A stretch of DNA of 61,234 nucleotides from an uncultured Oscillospiraceae bacterium (GCA_934573735.1 CAKTMC010000014.1:1-61234); one strand, 5' to 3'. Counted from the stretch's first letter, positions 8,235 to 18,224 are shown. Numbers and translations are program-made. Notes: generated by a model from the letters alone, not told the origin.

Positions 8235-10222
8235 TTTTTGCGCTTGTCGGCAACCAGAACTGCGGCAAGACCACGCTCTTCAACGCCCTGACCGGCTCCA
8301 ACCAGCACGTCGGCAACTTCCCCGGCGTGACCGTTGACCAGAAGATGGGCGATATCAAGGGCGAAAAGGACTGTTCCGTGGTAGATCTGCCGGGTATCTA
8401 TTCCCTGCGCCCCTATACGCAGGAGGAGATAGTCTCCCGCGATTTTATCCTTAATCAAAAGCCCGACGGCATTATAAACATCGTCGATGCGACAAATATC
8501 GAGCGCAATCTCTATCTCACGCTCCAGCTTCTTGAGCTGCGCGTGCCCATGGTTCTGGCGCTCAACATGATGGACGAGGTGCGCGCAAACGGCGGCTCTG
8601 TCGATGTGCGCAAAATGAGCGAGGCGCTCGGTATCCCCGTCATCCCCATATCCGCCGCCAAGGGCGAGGGCGTGTCCGAGCTTATAGATCAGGCGCTCCA
8701 GACCGCCCGCTCCAGGACGCTCCCCAAGGTGACGGACTTCTGCGGCAACGAGTCGGCGGTACACCGCTGTATTCACGCCGTCGTGCATCTCATCTCCGAC
8801 CATGCCGACCGTCTCGGCATCCCCGCGCGCTTTTGCGCGGCAAAGCTCATAGAGGGCGGGGACGGGCTGTCCGACGAGCTTGGGCTTGACCAGAACGAGA
8901 AGGAGCTGCTTGAGCACTGTATCGTGCAGATGGAGACGGAGGCGGGGCTTGACCGCAACGCCGCTCTCGCCGATATGCGCTATACATTTATAGAAAAGGT
9001 CGTCGCCGCCTCGGTCGTCAAGTGTCACGAGAGCAAGGAGCACGCCCGCTCCATGCGCATAGATAAGATACTGACCGGGCGCTATACCGCAATGCCGGTC
9101 TTTATCGGCATCATGCTTCTGACCTTTTATCTGACCTTCAACGTCATCGGTCAAAGGCTCTCCGACTGGCTTGCGCTCGGCATAGCCGCGCTCACCCGGC
9201 TTGTGGACGCGGGGCTCACGGCATACGGGATAAACCCGGTCGTCCAAAGCCTTATAATAGACGGTATTTTCGCCGGGGTCGGCAGCGTGCTGGTGTTCCT
9301 GCCGATAATCGTGACGCTGTTCTTCTTCCTCTCGATACTTGAGGATACGGGCTATATGGCCCGCGTCGCCTTCGTCATGGATAAGCCGCTGAGAAGGATA
9401 GGGCTTTCCGGGCGCAGCATCGTCCCGATGCTCATCGGCTTCGGCTGCTCCGTGCCCGCCATCATGGCAACGCGCACCGTCTCCTCCGACCGCGACAGGA
9501 AGATGACGATACTGCTCACCCCGTACATGAGCTGCTCGGCAAAGATCTCTATATACGCCTTCTTCACCGCGGCGTTTTTCCCGAAATACCGTGCGCTCGT
9601 TATGATATCGCTGTATCTTCTCGGCATCGTTATCGGCATAGTCGCGGCGCTTATCATGAATAAGACCGCCTTCCGAGGCAAGCCCGTGCCCTTTGTCATG
9701 GAGCTTCCGAATTACCGTATGCCCAGCCTCAAGAGCGTGGCGCTGCTGCTCTGGGAAAAGGCGAGAGACTTTTTGCAGCGCGCCTTTACGGTGATTTTCC
9801 TTGCCACGATCATAATCTGGTTCCTGCAAAGCTTTGATACCCGCCTCAACGTCGTTGCCGACAGTGCGCAGAGTCTGCTTGCGCTCATCGGGCGCTGGAT
9901 AGCTCCGGTGTTTGCTCCGCTCGGCTTTGCCGACTGGCGCTGTGCCACCGCGCTCATCTCGGGTCTTATCGCCAAGGAGTCCGTTGTCAGTACGCTTGAG
10001 GTGCTGCTCGGCAGCTCCGCGATAGCGAGTATGTTCTCGATGCGCTCCGCGATAAGCTTTCTCGTGTTTACGCTGCTCTATACCCCCTGCGTCGCGGCGA
10101 TGGCGACCATTCGCCGTGAGCTTAACTCTACGCTCAAGACTGCGGGCGTGGTGCTCATGCAGTGCGGCGTTGCGTGGGTAGTCGCGTGGCTTGCGTATCT
10201 GCTTTCGGGTGTGCTGCTGTGA
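8231..10222 (+). CDS. feoB: Ferrous iron transporter FeoB
   Basis: A 663-residue Fe2+ uptake protein of the inner membrane. The N-terminal G domain has the P-loop GNQNCGKTT, the switch II motif DLPGIYSL and NMMD as the base-specificity motif. It is followed by a helical regulatory part and a polytopic channel with two Gate-type repeats (around GYMARVAFVMDKP and in the C-terminal half after GLIAKESVVSTL). The length is typical of the compact Firmicutes type. It overlaps feoA by four bases and the next small gene by four bases, so the three are one operon under the palindromic operator at 7934-7963. Confidence 0.97.
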   Translation: MIFALVGNQNCGKTTLFNALTGSNQHVGNFPGVTVDQKMGDIKGEKDCSVVDLPGIYSLRPYTQEEIVSRDFILNQKPDGIINIVDATNIERNLYLTLQLLELRVPMVLALNMMDEVRANGGSVDVRKMSEALGIPVIPISAAKGEGVSELIDQALQTARSRTLPKVTDFCGNESAVHRCIHAVVHLISDHADRLGIPARFCAAKLIEGGDGLSDELGLDQNEKELLEHCIVQMETEAGLDRNAALADMRYTFIEKVVAASVVKCHESKEHARSMRIDKILTGRYTAMPVFIGIMLLTFYLTFNVIGQRLSDWLALGIAALTRLVDAGLTAYGINPVVQSLIIDGIFAGVGSVLVFLPIIVTLFFFLSILEDTGYMARVAFVMDKPLRRIGLSGRSIVPMLIGFGCSVPAIMATRTVSSDRDRKMTILLTPYMSCSAKISIYAFFTAAFFPKYRALVMISLYLLGIVIGIVAALIMNKTAFRGKPVPFVMELPNYRMPSLKSVALLLWEKARDFLQRAFTVIFLATIIIWFLQSFDTRLNVVADSAQSLLALIGRWIAPVFAPLGFADWRCATALISGLIAKESVVSTLEVLLGSSAIASMFSMRSAISFLVFTLLYTPCVAAMATIRRELNSTLKTAGVVLMQCGVAWVVAWLAYLLSGVLL

Positions 10223-10389
10223 GCGGGCTTGATTATGCGCTGCTGGCGCTGATAGCGGTCTGCGTCGTGCTCGCGCTGCGAGCGTGGCATAAAGGGCGCA
10301 AAAACGGCAGCGGCTGCTGCGGCGATTGCAGTAAATGCTGCGGGCGCTCCGCGAAATGCGGATGTGATAATAACAGGAATAATGAATGA
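10219..10389 (+). CDS. FeoB-associated Cys-rich membrane protein
   Basis: A 56-residue protein starting at GTG 10219, which overlaps the feoB stop codon (GTGA). It has one membrane helix (residues ~3-21, LDYALLALIAVCVVLALRA) followed by a cytosolic-looking tail with repeated cysteines (CCGDCSKCCG, KCGC). This organisation matches the small Cys-rich proteins often encoded after FeoB, in the position occupied by FeoC in enterobacteria. Metal binding by the Cys tail is plausible but unproven. The tight overlap argues for this start over an in-frame ATG inside feoB at 10162. Confidence 0.85.
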   Translation: MSGLDYALLALIAVCVVLALRAWHKGRKNGSGCCGDCSKCCGRSAKCGCDNNRNNE

Positions 10390-10416
10390 GCTGTCCGATG
10401 GGCAGCTCATTTTTTC
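10386..10416 (+). terminator. Terminator of the feo operon
   Basis: Stem atgagctg / cagctcat (10386-10393 with 10403-10410) followed by a T run; it overlaps the last codons of the small Cys-rich gene. Confidence 0.85.
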
Positions 10417-10751
10417 GCGTAATCTGCGCGGCAAAGCCTTCATTTTTCCTTTATTGAGAACGACCGGTGCATTGCATATGGAAAAACCGGCGTACAAAAC
10501 GCATTGGCTTTACCATTTATGTGTCCAACAAGCCCTCTCACAGACACGGCACACTCGAAAAAAATCCGATATAATCATGCTCTCCAGCACTCTTTCACGT
10601 GTTTTCCGATCTCCACGCCTTTTTCCATATCCGTTTTTCCATTTCCAATACGCATGCATTTCAAATTGTTCCCAAATCCACTGCTTACCATGCCGTTTTG
10701 CACTCAAATTTTCCTCTTGATAACATTTTTTCAAAAGTCTGTCTAAATCTG
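10417..10751. other. Intergenic stretch without a supported gene
   Basis: About 335 bases, more A/T-rich than the flanks and pyrimidine-rich on the plus strand. Short frames exist on both strands (10504-10746 plus, 10510-10734 minus), but neither has a good ribosome binding site or recognisable protein. I see nothing else convincing before the promoter at 10772. Confidence 0.5.
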
Positions 10752-10800
10752 TTGTCGAATCGAAATATTTATTGACAGTTCTTGTATAGATATATATAAT
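10752..10800 (+). promoter_or_regulatory. Consensus promoter with upstream Spo0A-like box, accessory operon 1
   Basis: TTGACA (10772-10777) and TATAAT (10795-10800) are separated by exactly 17 bases, a perfect vegetative-type promoter about 100 bases before the vWA gene. TTGTCGAA at 10752-10759 matches the core of the Spo0A box and would lie near position -50. The promoter is strong evidence; the Spo0A site is a single-motif match and could be chance. Confidence 0.7.
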
Positions 10801-10901
10801 TACAGATGTGTCCAGAATGTGTCATTGTTAACACTCAGTTCATAATAGCAATGGCAAAAAAACGAATTGGAAATAGAAATGGAAAAAGAGAGGACAAGGG
10901 A

Positions 10902-13166
10902 ATGAGAAAGTATTTGCGCAGAATTTTACTATTCGTGGCGGTATTTCTGCTTGCCACGGCAACGCTCACGGCAGTCTACGCCGATAACGAGCCTGTATCG
11001 ACCGTTGACGGCTCGAAACGGTGGAACATTATGCTTGTTGTTGACGGCAGCGGCTCACTGTATTCAGGTCCCAACACTGACCCTGACGGCCTGAGATATG
11101 ACGCCATCGAGGATCTGCTGGCTATGCTTCAGGACGATGGCAACAACGTCGGCGCAATCGTTTTCAGTGCAAATGAAACAAGCGACGATTCGCCCGAGGC
11201 TATGCTCAAGGGCATCACTCTCAACACCGGTCTTATGGCCTTTGACGACAATGCCGACGTCAAGGGGTATCTCATAAACCAAATTCGCCATGCGCCGCTC
11301 AATAGCCACAACGGCGGCACCACCGACATAGGCACCGCTCTGCTTGAGGCAGAAAAGCTGCTGAACGCCGCGCACGCCGAAAACGGACTTCCCTGCGCTG
11401 TTTTCCTGTTTTCCGACGGTCTGACGGAAATTGACTACAAAAACGTTTATGATAAATCCATGGAGAATCTGAGCGAAGCAGTGACCGGTATGGCTGAAAA
11501 TGACATTCGTCTCTGCGGCGTTCTGCTCAACAAGGGCGGTCAGCTCGATTCCACAGAGTTTAGAAACATCGTTGCCTCCGCAAACGGTGTGAGCAGCGTT
11601 GTGCTCAATCTGGGCGACTCCTTTATCGAAATAACCGATGCCTCCAGCCTTCACACGGCAGTGACCCGCTTCCTGCGCATTCTCGGCTTCAGCATAATGG
11701 ATACGTCTGCCACCTACGACCCGGTTGATTTCGATATCAGAATTCCCGGCGTCGGCGTTGAGGAGATAAACCTCCAGATATTCTCAACCTCCGGTCAGCC
11801 GCTCCCCGGCGGAATGGATATTACGCTTACAAAGCCTGACGGTACCGTTCTCAACGGCTCCGAGGTCAACGCGATGTGCCGTATAGGCCGTACCTTCCGC
11901 GTCTACAAGATTTCCCAGCCCGAATGCGGCACATGGCACGTCCACATTCAGGTTCCCGCAGGCAACAATATTGAGTACGCCTACGCACCTGTATTCAGTA
12001 TATACGTCAACGCCGATTTCAGCGCTTCCCCCTCGTTTGACTATCTGCATGTAAACTCTGACCTTGACCTTCGCGCATACCTTGTCCGCGAGGGCGAGGA
12101 GCTGACCGATACTCAGTCTTATCAGGAATACAGCTGCGAGCTGGTGCTCACCGATGCCAGCAACGGCGAGCTCGTAATGCGCCAGCCAATCATGCCCGAC
12201 TCCACAAATCGCTACAAGACCAATATCAAGCTCAGCGAATACGGCGTGTTTGACGCTGAGGTTCATTTTGTCTGTGACAAAATCGTCATAACCTCCGCCA
12301 CGGCGACAATGGATCTCTCCAACCATATGCCGGATACATATAACAGCAAATATACGGCAAGGAGCGGTCTTTTCCAGCCCAAGGTCTCCGAATTTGACCT
12401 CAGCTCCTGCTACTACGACAAAGAGGACGGCATGGATATGCTTGTTCTCCAAATCGTTGACAGCAGCTGCGGCAGCGACGCCGTTTCGCTTAGTGACGGC
12501 ATGCTCAAGATAAACTCCAAGCTTGCCAAGGACGGCACGGTAACAATAAGCGTCACCGATACTCAGGGTGCCGAAAACAGCTTCAAGGTGGACGTCAAGG
12601 TCAAGAATATGACCCTGCTGATTATTGCCGCGATAATTCTCGTTATCGTTCTCATCGTGGCTGCGATATTCTTCAAGGCAGCTTCTATGCCCAAGGTGAC
12701 CGGCGAATGCAGCCTCAGCTTTTACTACAGTGCTGGGAACGTAAACATAAACATCTCAGGCCTCCCCGCTCCCGGTAACGGTGCGAATCCGAAGACTAAT
12801 CTTAATGCAATACTTGAGTCGGATTATAACTCCACGATTTTCAGCCAGCTCAAGGACGCCTGCCGTATGGTCGGCGCAGATGCCAACGACCTTGTCAATT
12901 ATCTCAAGGGCATTTCCGGTGAGCTGTCAGGTGTTTCCATGTCTGTTGTCTCCAAAAAGGCCGCAGGCGGAAAGCGCAGGGCAAAGATTTGCGTTAAGTA
13001 CAAGAAAAACAAGGCTTTCCTGTATGACAACTCTTTTGATTTCGACATCGGCGGAACCACCTTTACACTGGGATACGACAGTGACAACGGCAACGACGAT
13101 GACGACGACGATGACGACTATGACGATCGTGGCGGCTGGGGCGATCGCAACGACGACCTGATTTAA
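10902..13166 (+). CDS. Secreted, membrane-anchored von Willebrand factor A domain protein
   Basis: 754 residues from ATG 10902 (GAGG site 8 bases upstream; a longer frame from 10806 overlaps the expected transcript start). An N-terminal signal peptide (residues 1-27, cut after VYA) is followed by a vWA domain (~40-255) with a metal-site DGSGS at 48-52 and a second conserved part around GGTTDIGTAL. Next come beta-rich domains, a single membrane helix at ~568-591, and a ~160-residue cytosolic tail ending in a run of Asp. This topology puts the vWA domain outside and the acidic tail inside, where it could contact the tubulin-like and GTPase proteins encoded next. It is the first gene of operon 1. 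The partner or ligand is unknown. Confidence 0.8.
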   Translation: MRKYLRRILLFVAVFLLATATLTAVYADNEPVSTVDGSKRWNIMLVVDGSGSLYSGPNTDPDGLRYDAIEDLLAMLQDDGNNVGAIVFSANETSDDSPEAMLKGITLNTGLMAFDDNADVKGYLINQIRHAPLNSHNGGTTDIGTALLEAEKLLNAAHAENGLPCAVFLFSDGLTEIDYKNVYDKSMENLSEAVTGMAENDIRLCGVLLNKGGQLDSTEFRNIVASANGVSSVVLNLGDSFIEITDASSLHTAVTRFLRILGFSIMDTSATYDPVDFDIRIPGVGVEEINLQIFSTSGQPLPGGMDITLTKPDGTVLNGSEVNAMCRIGRTFRVYKISQPECGTWHVHIQVPAGNNIEYAYAPVFSIYVNADFSASPSFDYLHVNSDLDLRAYLVREGEELTDTQSYQEYSCELVLTDASNGELVMRQPIMPDSTNRYKTNIKLSEYGVFDAEVHFVCDKIVITSATATMDLSNHMPDTYNSKYTARSGLFQPKVSEFDLSSCYYDKEDGMDMLVLQIVDSSCGSDAVSLSDGMLKINSKLAKDGTVTISVTDTQGAENSFKVDVKVKNMTLLIIAAIILVIVLIVAAIFFKAASMPKVTGECSLSFYYSAGNVNINISGLPAPGNGANPKTNLNAILESDYNSTIFSQLKDACRMVGADANDLVNYLKGISGELSGVSMSVVSKKAAGGKRRAKICVKYKKNKAFLYDNSFDFDIGGTTFTLGYDSDNGNDDDDDDDDYDDRGGWGDRNDDLI

Positions 13167-13362
13167 GCTCCGCTCCTCACAGCATGGGGAGAAGCGTTTG
13201 CACAGCTCGGCAGAGTATAAAGCCCGAGACGCGCTCTCCCCGCCCCTACAGCGGCACAAAGAGGCTTCTTTCTTAGGCTTGATGCCTTCGGGCATCATCC
13301 CGATAAATCGGCCGTAATTTAATCAACATAAGAAAGCTAAAAAGAGAAATTGGAGGATCAAC

Positions 13363-16300
13363 ATGGACGAAAATCAGAGAAATCAGTTCAAGAACAAAAT
13401 GGCTGAGCTTCACAACAGCGGCCTTTTCCCGGCTGAGAAGCGGAGTATAGTGCAGCCGGCAGGCGGCACAGTCGACTGCTATCTTATAATAAGCTATGGC
13501 GGCACGGGAGCAAATGCTCTCCAAAAGGTCAAAAAAACCTTCCTGGAAGACATCGTTCCACAAGACGTTAGGGATTATGTTCGCTTTCTCGCAATAGACA
13601 CCGCCACGGATTCCCTGGATCGCAGGGATGCGCAGGGGCATAGAGTCTTTGACGTTTCTGAGACTCTCTATCTGGATAACGACAGAGCCAAAAGCATCGT
13701 CAATAGGAATTTCGAACAGGTTGCTGACTGGATGACTGAAAGCACCAAAAATCATATCAGGACCAACAACGATTGTCTGACTGGCAATGGCGCAGGCAGC
13801 ATGAGACAGGTCGGTCGATTGACGCTTTTCCACAGTAATACTGTTAATGATATTGTTACCAAGATCAATGGGATCATTACCGAGCTCACAAGCGGCAAAG
13901 CCGCGCGTCTGCATGTAATGATTCTGGCGGGTATCGCAGGCGGTACGGGTTCCGGAACCGTAATAGACTTGACCTATCTCATACGCGACATCTTTGAAAA
14001 TGCTCGCCCTGGCGCAAACGATCAATTTGCCGGCTTTATCTTCCTACCGCCTGTCGGAAATGAGACAGACGGAAACAGGATCAAGCATGGTAATACCAAC
14101 GGCTATGCGGCGCTGAAGGAAATCAATCACTTCATGGGCAATGCAAAGCCGGATTTGAGAATCGGCGGCCATGTCACCGATATGTATGATTTTACACTGG
14201 GAGGACGCCGAATAATCTCCTGGAAGAACATCTTTGACATATGCTATTTGCTTGACGGCCATATCGGCGGCATTACCTTCGCAGAGCCTGAAGTCATTGC
14301 CGATAAGGTGCTCGCCGAGTGTCTCCTCGACATGATATGCTCCTTCCCTTCAGGCGGCGCACAGGCAGTGAGCTCCTTCCTTGCCGACAGGGGAGCCTTC
14401 ATGCGTGAAATGGTAGGAGGCAAAACCTCCGCCGTTGCTCCGAGAGACTGTGACTATGTCTATTGTGCACTCGGGCACGCCGAGGTCGACCTTCCCTCAA
14501 GGCTTATCAAGACATATGTTGCCGCAAAGATTTTTGAAAGCATGTATGGGATGTTCAAAAGCTGCGAGAATGTACCCGACCGTGACGTTGAGGAGTTCTT
14601 CAATACCGTCAAATGCGATCGCAATTCATATAACCAGAAGGAGCAGGAGAAGAGAATTGAAGCTGAAATAGCAACCATATTCAAAAGGTCCAAGAAAGGC
14701 GGCCCCTTCTACCTGGTAAATCTTCTCGGGAAAGCGAGCGATCTCTGCGAAAAATACATAAATCATCGTCCGCTCTTCAGCTTCACCTTCCCAAGCAACG
14801 ATCAGCTTAGATTTATGCGCAATAAGTTCAGGGAGTGGAACAATAAGTATTTCGAGGTTTATAGCGCCGTTATGACGACACTCAGTGAACAGCTGCGCAC
14901 GGACGCTGGTCTTATCTCTGAGGGTCGCTTCGGCGTTGCCGCCGACGGCAGCGAAAACTTCACCTTCACGCCCATAGATCTCACAAACGCCACAAAAGCC
15001 GACACCGCCGTAAAGACGTATCTCCGAGATATTATTGAGCTTTACGACAAAAGGCAGCTGGCGAACACTCTTCTTGACGATATGTGGAATAATCAGAGGC
15101 GCTGGACGGAGCTTTTCGCCGGCAATGACAATAAGGACCCCGGAGCCTTTGACGGCGTTAACGCTATACGCGACTTCTGGAAGGACCGTATCAATAAAAT
15201 AGTTGGCGCAAATCTTGAAGACATCTTTGTCAAGCAGTACTACGCGAACGCCACCGGCACCCCCGGTAATGCCAATGCCAAATATAACCCTAATCCGGCT
15301 AATCCCAATGACCCCGCTGCAAAAGCTATTGAAAAAGCTGCGGAGGAGATCTTTAACCATATGTTCGGAGAAGCGGGCATGGCACACCCCATGGTGGAGC
15401 TGAACGGAAACGGCGTCGGTCTTACCGCAAGCTCATTTACCGCGCAATGCTATCTTTTTATCCCAGATACAATGCCTCACCTTCTGGCGGCAATCCAGGA
15501 CTATGCTGCGAATCCTCTGCATGCTATACATAAGGTCAAGGTCTTCCCCTCCACCTCCTCCGACAAAATATCCGCCTACTCCCAGTACACCTCCATACCC
15601 GCCTTCATGCTATCATGGGCCTGCAGAGCCGAGCCGAATTACGAGAGTGATCTGGGGCATGAATTTGCTATACATATGTCTGAGACGCCCGAGGGAAAAC
15701 TGTGGAAGGAATTCCCGAACCTCATCCCCAAAAGTGCTTGGAATCTGGCTCTGGTTCCGGGTAGGCCTAACTATCAGAACAATCGCGAAGCTATCATTGC
15801 CGAGCGTGCGAGCAACACCTTTAATGCGGCCAATCGCCTTTGTCTAACCAATGGACAAGTTGACGGTAATATGACCAAGTACTCCGTGATTACCATTGAG
15901 CAGCAATACCGTCCGGAGGACCAGCTTTATAAGAACATTGAATTTGCTGCAGACGATGCCGGTAGAGCAGCCAAAAACGGCGAGCTTGATGCCAAGGTTA
16001 AAGAATGCGCACAGGAGCTTTTCCGGATGCTTCCGAATTGCAATGATGCTCAGAACATCATTCCCTCTCTCTCCAAGCAGGGCGTAAAGTTTGCAACAAT
16101 GTCGCTCAACCCCGCGGGCAATATGCTGCACCTTAGCCAGGTTGAAGTTAATCAGAATGCGGATGCTGCGAATAAACAATATGAACAATGGAGCAAAGAC
16201 ATTGCCGGCTGCATGCTCAGAAAGCTGCCTGACACCATGAATGATCTGCGCGGCACCGTAGCTGTCATCACTCGGCTCAAGGAGCTAATCGAGGATAGGG

Positions 16301-16782
16301 CGGCCGCCCAGCAGAGAATCAAGTATTTTGCCTCTTATCTTGCAGCAGGTCTCTTTACCTTCGACGCCACCAACCTGCGTTGGGAGTATGTGGATAATGA
16401 GGGTGTGCAGCAGGTTCTCCACCGGCTTAGATATAACGACCAGGTTGAAAAGACCGCAGAATACTACTTTATGTTCAATAAATTCACCGCCGATGTGCAA
16501 GCCGCGCTGAAAGACCGCTTTACGGTCAAGAGTTATCCTGACACTCCAGAAGAAAGACAGGAGGCTGATGATTTCAAGGCCAACGCCGATAAGCTGTCTA
16601 AGGATATCCTCACCATACGCACCTATAATCCCGCCAATCCCAGACCCGTCACGCAGCTCGGCTCACAGGCTTGGGCGGATGCAGCCGCAGGGAAACGCAT
16701 GGACGTAGACGCCGTGCGCAGCTTCTACAAAAATCTTCAGGATACTCTCGAGAGCATCACACAGGAAGGAAGAATCATATAA
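13363..16782 (+). CDS. Giant tubulin-like protein (Tubulin_2 type)
   Basis: A 1139-residue protein with a tubulin/FtsZ-type GTP-binding fold at the N-terminus. A glycine loop GGTGAN lies at residues 46-51, and the tubulin signature-like loop GGTGSGT at 193-199, in AGIAGGTGSGTVIDL. FtsZ itself is ~350-400 residues; here a ~700-residue extension of unknown fold follows. No signal or membrane helix is seen, so it is cytosolic. The start has TTGGAGG at good spacing. A 196-base gap with small hairpins (around 13281-13310) separates it from the vWA gene. GTP-dependent polymerisation is inferred from the fold. It probably acts with the GTPase and membrane proteins of the same operon. A divergent FtsZ role in cell division is unlikely given the size and context. 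Confidence 0.82.
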   Translation: MDENQRNQFKNKMAELHNSGLFPAEKRSIVQPAGGTVDCYLIISYGGTGANALQKVKKTFLEDIVPQDVRDYVRFLAIDTATDSLDRRDAQGHRVFDVSETLYLDNDRAKSIVNRNFEQVADWMTESTKNHIRTNNDCLTGNGAGSMRQVGRLTLFHSNTVNDIVTKINGIITELTSGKAARLHVMILAGIAGGTGSGTVIDLTYLIRDIFENARPGANDQFAGFIFLPPVGNETDGNRIKHGNTNGYAALKEINHFMGNAKPDLRIGGHVTDMYDFTLGGRRIISWKNIFDICYLLDGHIGGITFAEPEVIADKVLAECLLDMICSFPSGGAQAVSSFLADRGAFMREMVGGKTSAVAPRDCDYVYCALGHAEVDLPSRLIKTYVAAKIFESMYGMFKSCENVPDRDVEEFFNTVKCDRNSYNQKEQEKRIEAEIATIFKRSKKGGPFYLVNLLGKASDLCEKYINHRPLFSFTFPSNDQLRFMRNKFREWNNKYFEVYSAVMTTLSEQLRTDAGLISEGRFGVAADGSENFTFTPIDLTNATKADTAVKTYLRDIIELYDKRQLANTLLDDMWNNQRRWTELFAGNDNKDPGAFDGVNAIRDFWKDRINKIVGANLEDIFVKQYYANATGTPGNANAKYNPNPANPNDPAAKAIEKAAEEIFNHMFGEAGMAHPMVELNGNGVGLTASSFTAQCYLFIPDTMPHLLAAIQDYAANPLHAIHKVKVFPSTSSDKISAYSQYTSIPAFMLSWACRAEPNYESDLGHEFAIHMSETPEGKLWKEFPNLIPKSAWNLALVPGRPNYQNNREAIIAERASNTFNAANRLCLTNGQVDGNMTKYSVITIEQQYRPEDQLYKNIEFAADDAGRAAKNGELDAKVKECAQELFRMLPNCNDAQNIIPSLSKQGVKFATMSLNPAGNMLHLSQVEVNQNADAANKQYEQWSKDIAGCMLRKLPDTMNDLRGTVAVITRLKELIEDRAAAQQRIKYFASYLAAGLFTFDATNLRWEYVDNEGVQQVLHRLRYNDQVEKTAEYYFMFNKFTADVQAALKDRFTVKSYPDTPEERQEADDFKANADKLSKDILTIRTYNPANPRPVTQLGSQAWADAAAGKRMDVDAVRSFYKNLQDTLESITQEGRII

Positions 16783-16792
16783 GCATACCATG

Positions 16793-16824
16793 TACAGCCG
16801 GGGCGACAGCTTCGCTCCGGCTGT
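16793..16824 (+). terminator. Hairpin between the tubulin-like gene and the next gene
   Basis: acagccgg (16793-16800) pairs with ccggctgt (16817-16824). There is no long T run, so it is more likely an mRNA-processing or attenuating hairpin than a full terminator. Confidence 0.5.
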
Positions 16825-16839
16825 ATTACAAACTGATGA

Positions 16840-18219
16840 GTGAATAAAATGAGTCTTATTAGCACGATAAAAAAAGCATACCCCGCCACGCCAAACATGG
16901 CGGCGGGCATAGCCGCAGCGGCAACTCTTGTCTTTGACGTCAGCGTCGATGAGGAGAGTCGGCATTCTATCGAAAATAAGCTGGAGTCCATGGGCATATA
17001 CCTGCCGAAGGATTGCTCCGCCGATTTGAAGGTTGGGATAAAGAAGCTCAATGCGGATCTTCTTCTGTTCCGTATAGTTCGCGACGAATGGCAGCCTATT
17101 GCGGCGTTTTGTGATGAAGCCATTGAAGGCATAAGCGTAATTATATACAAAATGTCATGCAATGGCGATGATGCTGTAATCAATCGAATACAAGGTCTCC
17201 GGCTGTCTGTCCGGTGCCTGTCTTATCAGCAGCAGTATGCTGCGCTTCAGATGCTGCGTGCCATCACTTTGCCGGATGAAGGCACGGTTCTGCAGAAAGC
17301 TCTGGAAAAAGCAGTCAACCAGCTACTTGAAAGGATTGATAAGCTTTCCGCCACAGCCCCATGTCTCTCTCTGCTGCCCATAAGCGAAGATACCTTTGAA
17401 GATTTTAGGAAGAGCTATCCTAAAATCGAGAAAAAGCACCAGCTTGTCGAAAAGCTTTACGGAAAAGACTGGAGCGATCGCATGGAGCAAGCCATCGCTG
17501 ACTACTGTGAATTTATTAGCTCAAGGGATTCCTATGCTCGGGAGCTATCCGCAGCAGAAAAAGAGCTTCGCTCTCAGTTATCGGCCCTCAGGTATAACAG
17601 CTATGATACCTTTTTGAGGGAGCTGCCGCTCCGTCTCGACGAAAAATTAGCTGTGAAAAGCTCGGAGGATAGCTGGAGCGAAAGCTACTGCAACAAACTG
17701 CGCAAAAAAAGCGCCTCTATACGCAGACAGCTTGAGGACGCGGACGAGCTCTACCGGAAGATCGCCCGCAGTAAGCTCGGAAAGGGTTTTGTCAGCAGCC
17801 TTCTCTCTAAGCTTCAACCCGGCGTTGACAATGTCAATAGCGATAGACAGCGCGTAATACACAGCCTTAACCGCCTGAGGCATGAACTGGATAGTTTCTG
17901 CATCTTCCCCGATAAGCGAGACATCCCCGATATCAACTTGGGCTATGGGCAGCTTCTGGATGCCGAGAAGGATGATACAGGGAGTCGAGTAAAGAAGCTG
18001 CTCGGTACTCCGGCCCCAGTCTGGGATGCGCAGGCTCTCCATGATGCACAGTGGAGTGTCAGAGGCAATGCCTGGTGGCTCTGCTCAAGCAGCCTGCGAG
18101 AAGCGCTGAATCAAATGGGAAGCATGTATGTAACAAATACCTATCCTCTCCCTATAAATGACAACAAATTTGTTTGGCTCATTAAGGAAAGAGGCCAAAT
18201 GGATGAAACGGAAGGCTGA
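16840..18219 (+). CDS. Unrecognised helical protein of operon 1
   Basis: Up to 459 residues from GTG 16840, or 456 from ATG 16849; neither has a strong binding site, so the start is uncertain. I do not recognise a family. The N-terminal ~30 residues are Ala-rich (NMAAGIAAAATLVFDV). The middle (~190-350) is strongly helical and charged, with coiled-coil-like stretches (SAAEKELRSQL, SIRRQLEDADELYRKI). The C-terminal ~60 residues are Trp-rich (WSVRGNAWWL). No signal peptide or clear membrane helix is present. It lies between the tubulin-like and beta-rich genes, with a 5-base gap to the latter, so it is co-translated with the system. An adaptor role is a guess. Confidence 0.7.
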   Translation: MNKMSLISTIKKAYPATPNMAAGIAAAATLVFDVSVDEESRHSIENKLESMGIYLPKDCSADLKVGIKKLNADLLLFRIVRDEWQPIAAFCDEAIEGISVIIYKMSCNGDDAVINRIQGLRLSVRCLSYQQQYAALQMLRAITLPDEGTVLQKALEKAVNQLLERIDKLSATAPCLSLLPISEDTFEDFRKSYPKIEKKHQLVEKLYGKDWSDRMEQAIADYCEFISSRDSYARELSAAEKELRSQLSALRYNSYDTFLRELPLRLDEKLAVKSSEDSWSESYCNKLRKKSASIRRQLEDADELYRKIARSKLGKGFVSSLLSKLQPGVDNVNSDRQRVIHSLNRLRHELDSFCIFPDKRDIPDINLGYGQLLDAEKDDTGSRVKKLLGTPAPVWDAQALHDAQWSVRGNAWWLCSSSLREALNQMGSMYVTNTYPLPINDNKFVWLIKERGQMDETEG

Positions 18220-18224
18220 ATATC

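Noticed and set aside
8171..9829. A 552-codon minus-strand frame opposite feoB
   Set aside because: Antisense to FeoB with intact motifs, and rich in His, Arg and Gly as expected from a mirror frame.
10510..10734. Minus-strand 74-residue frame in the gap before operon 1
   Set aside because: TTG start, no good binding site, Trp/Lys/Arg-rich sequence without recognisable family.
13167..13362. Terminator splitting vWA from the tubulin-like gene
   Set aside because: The hairpins around 13281-13310 are short and not followed by a T run, and no new promoter is clear.
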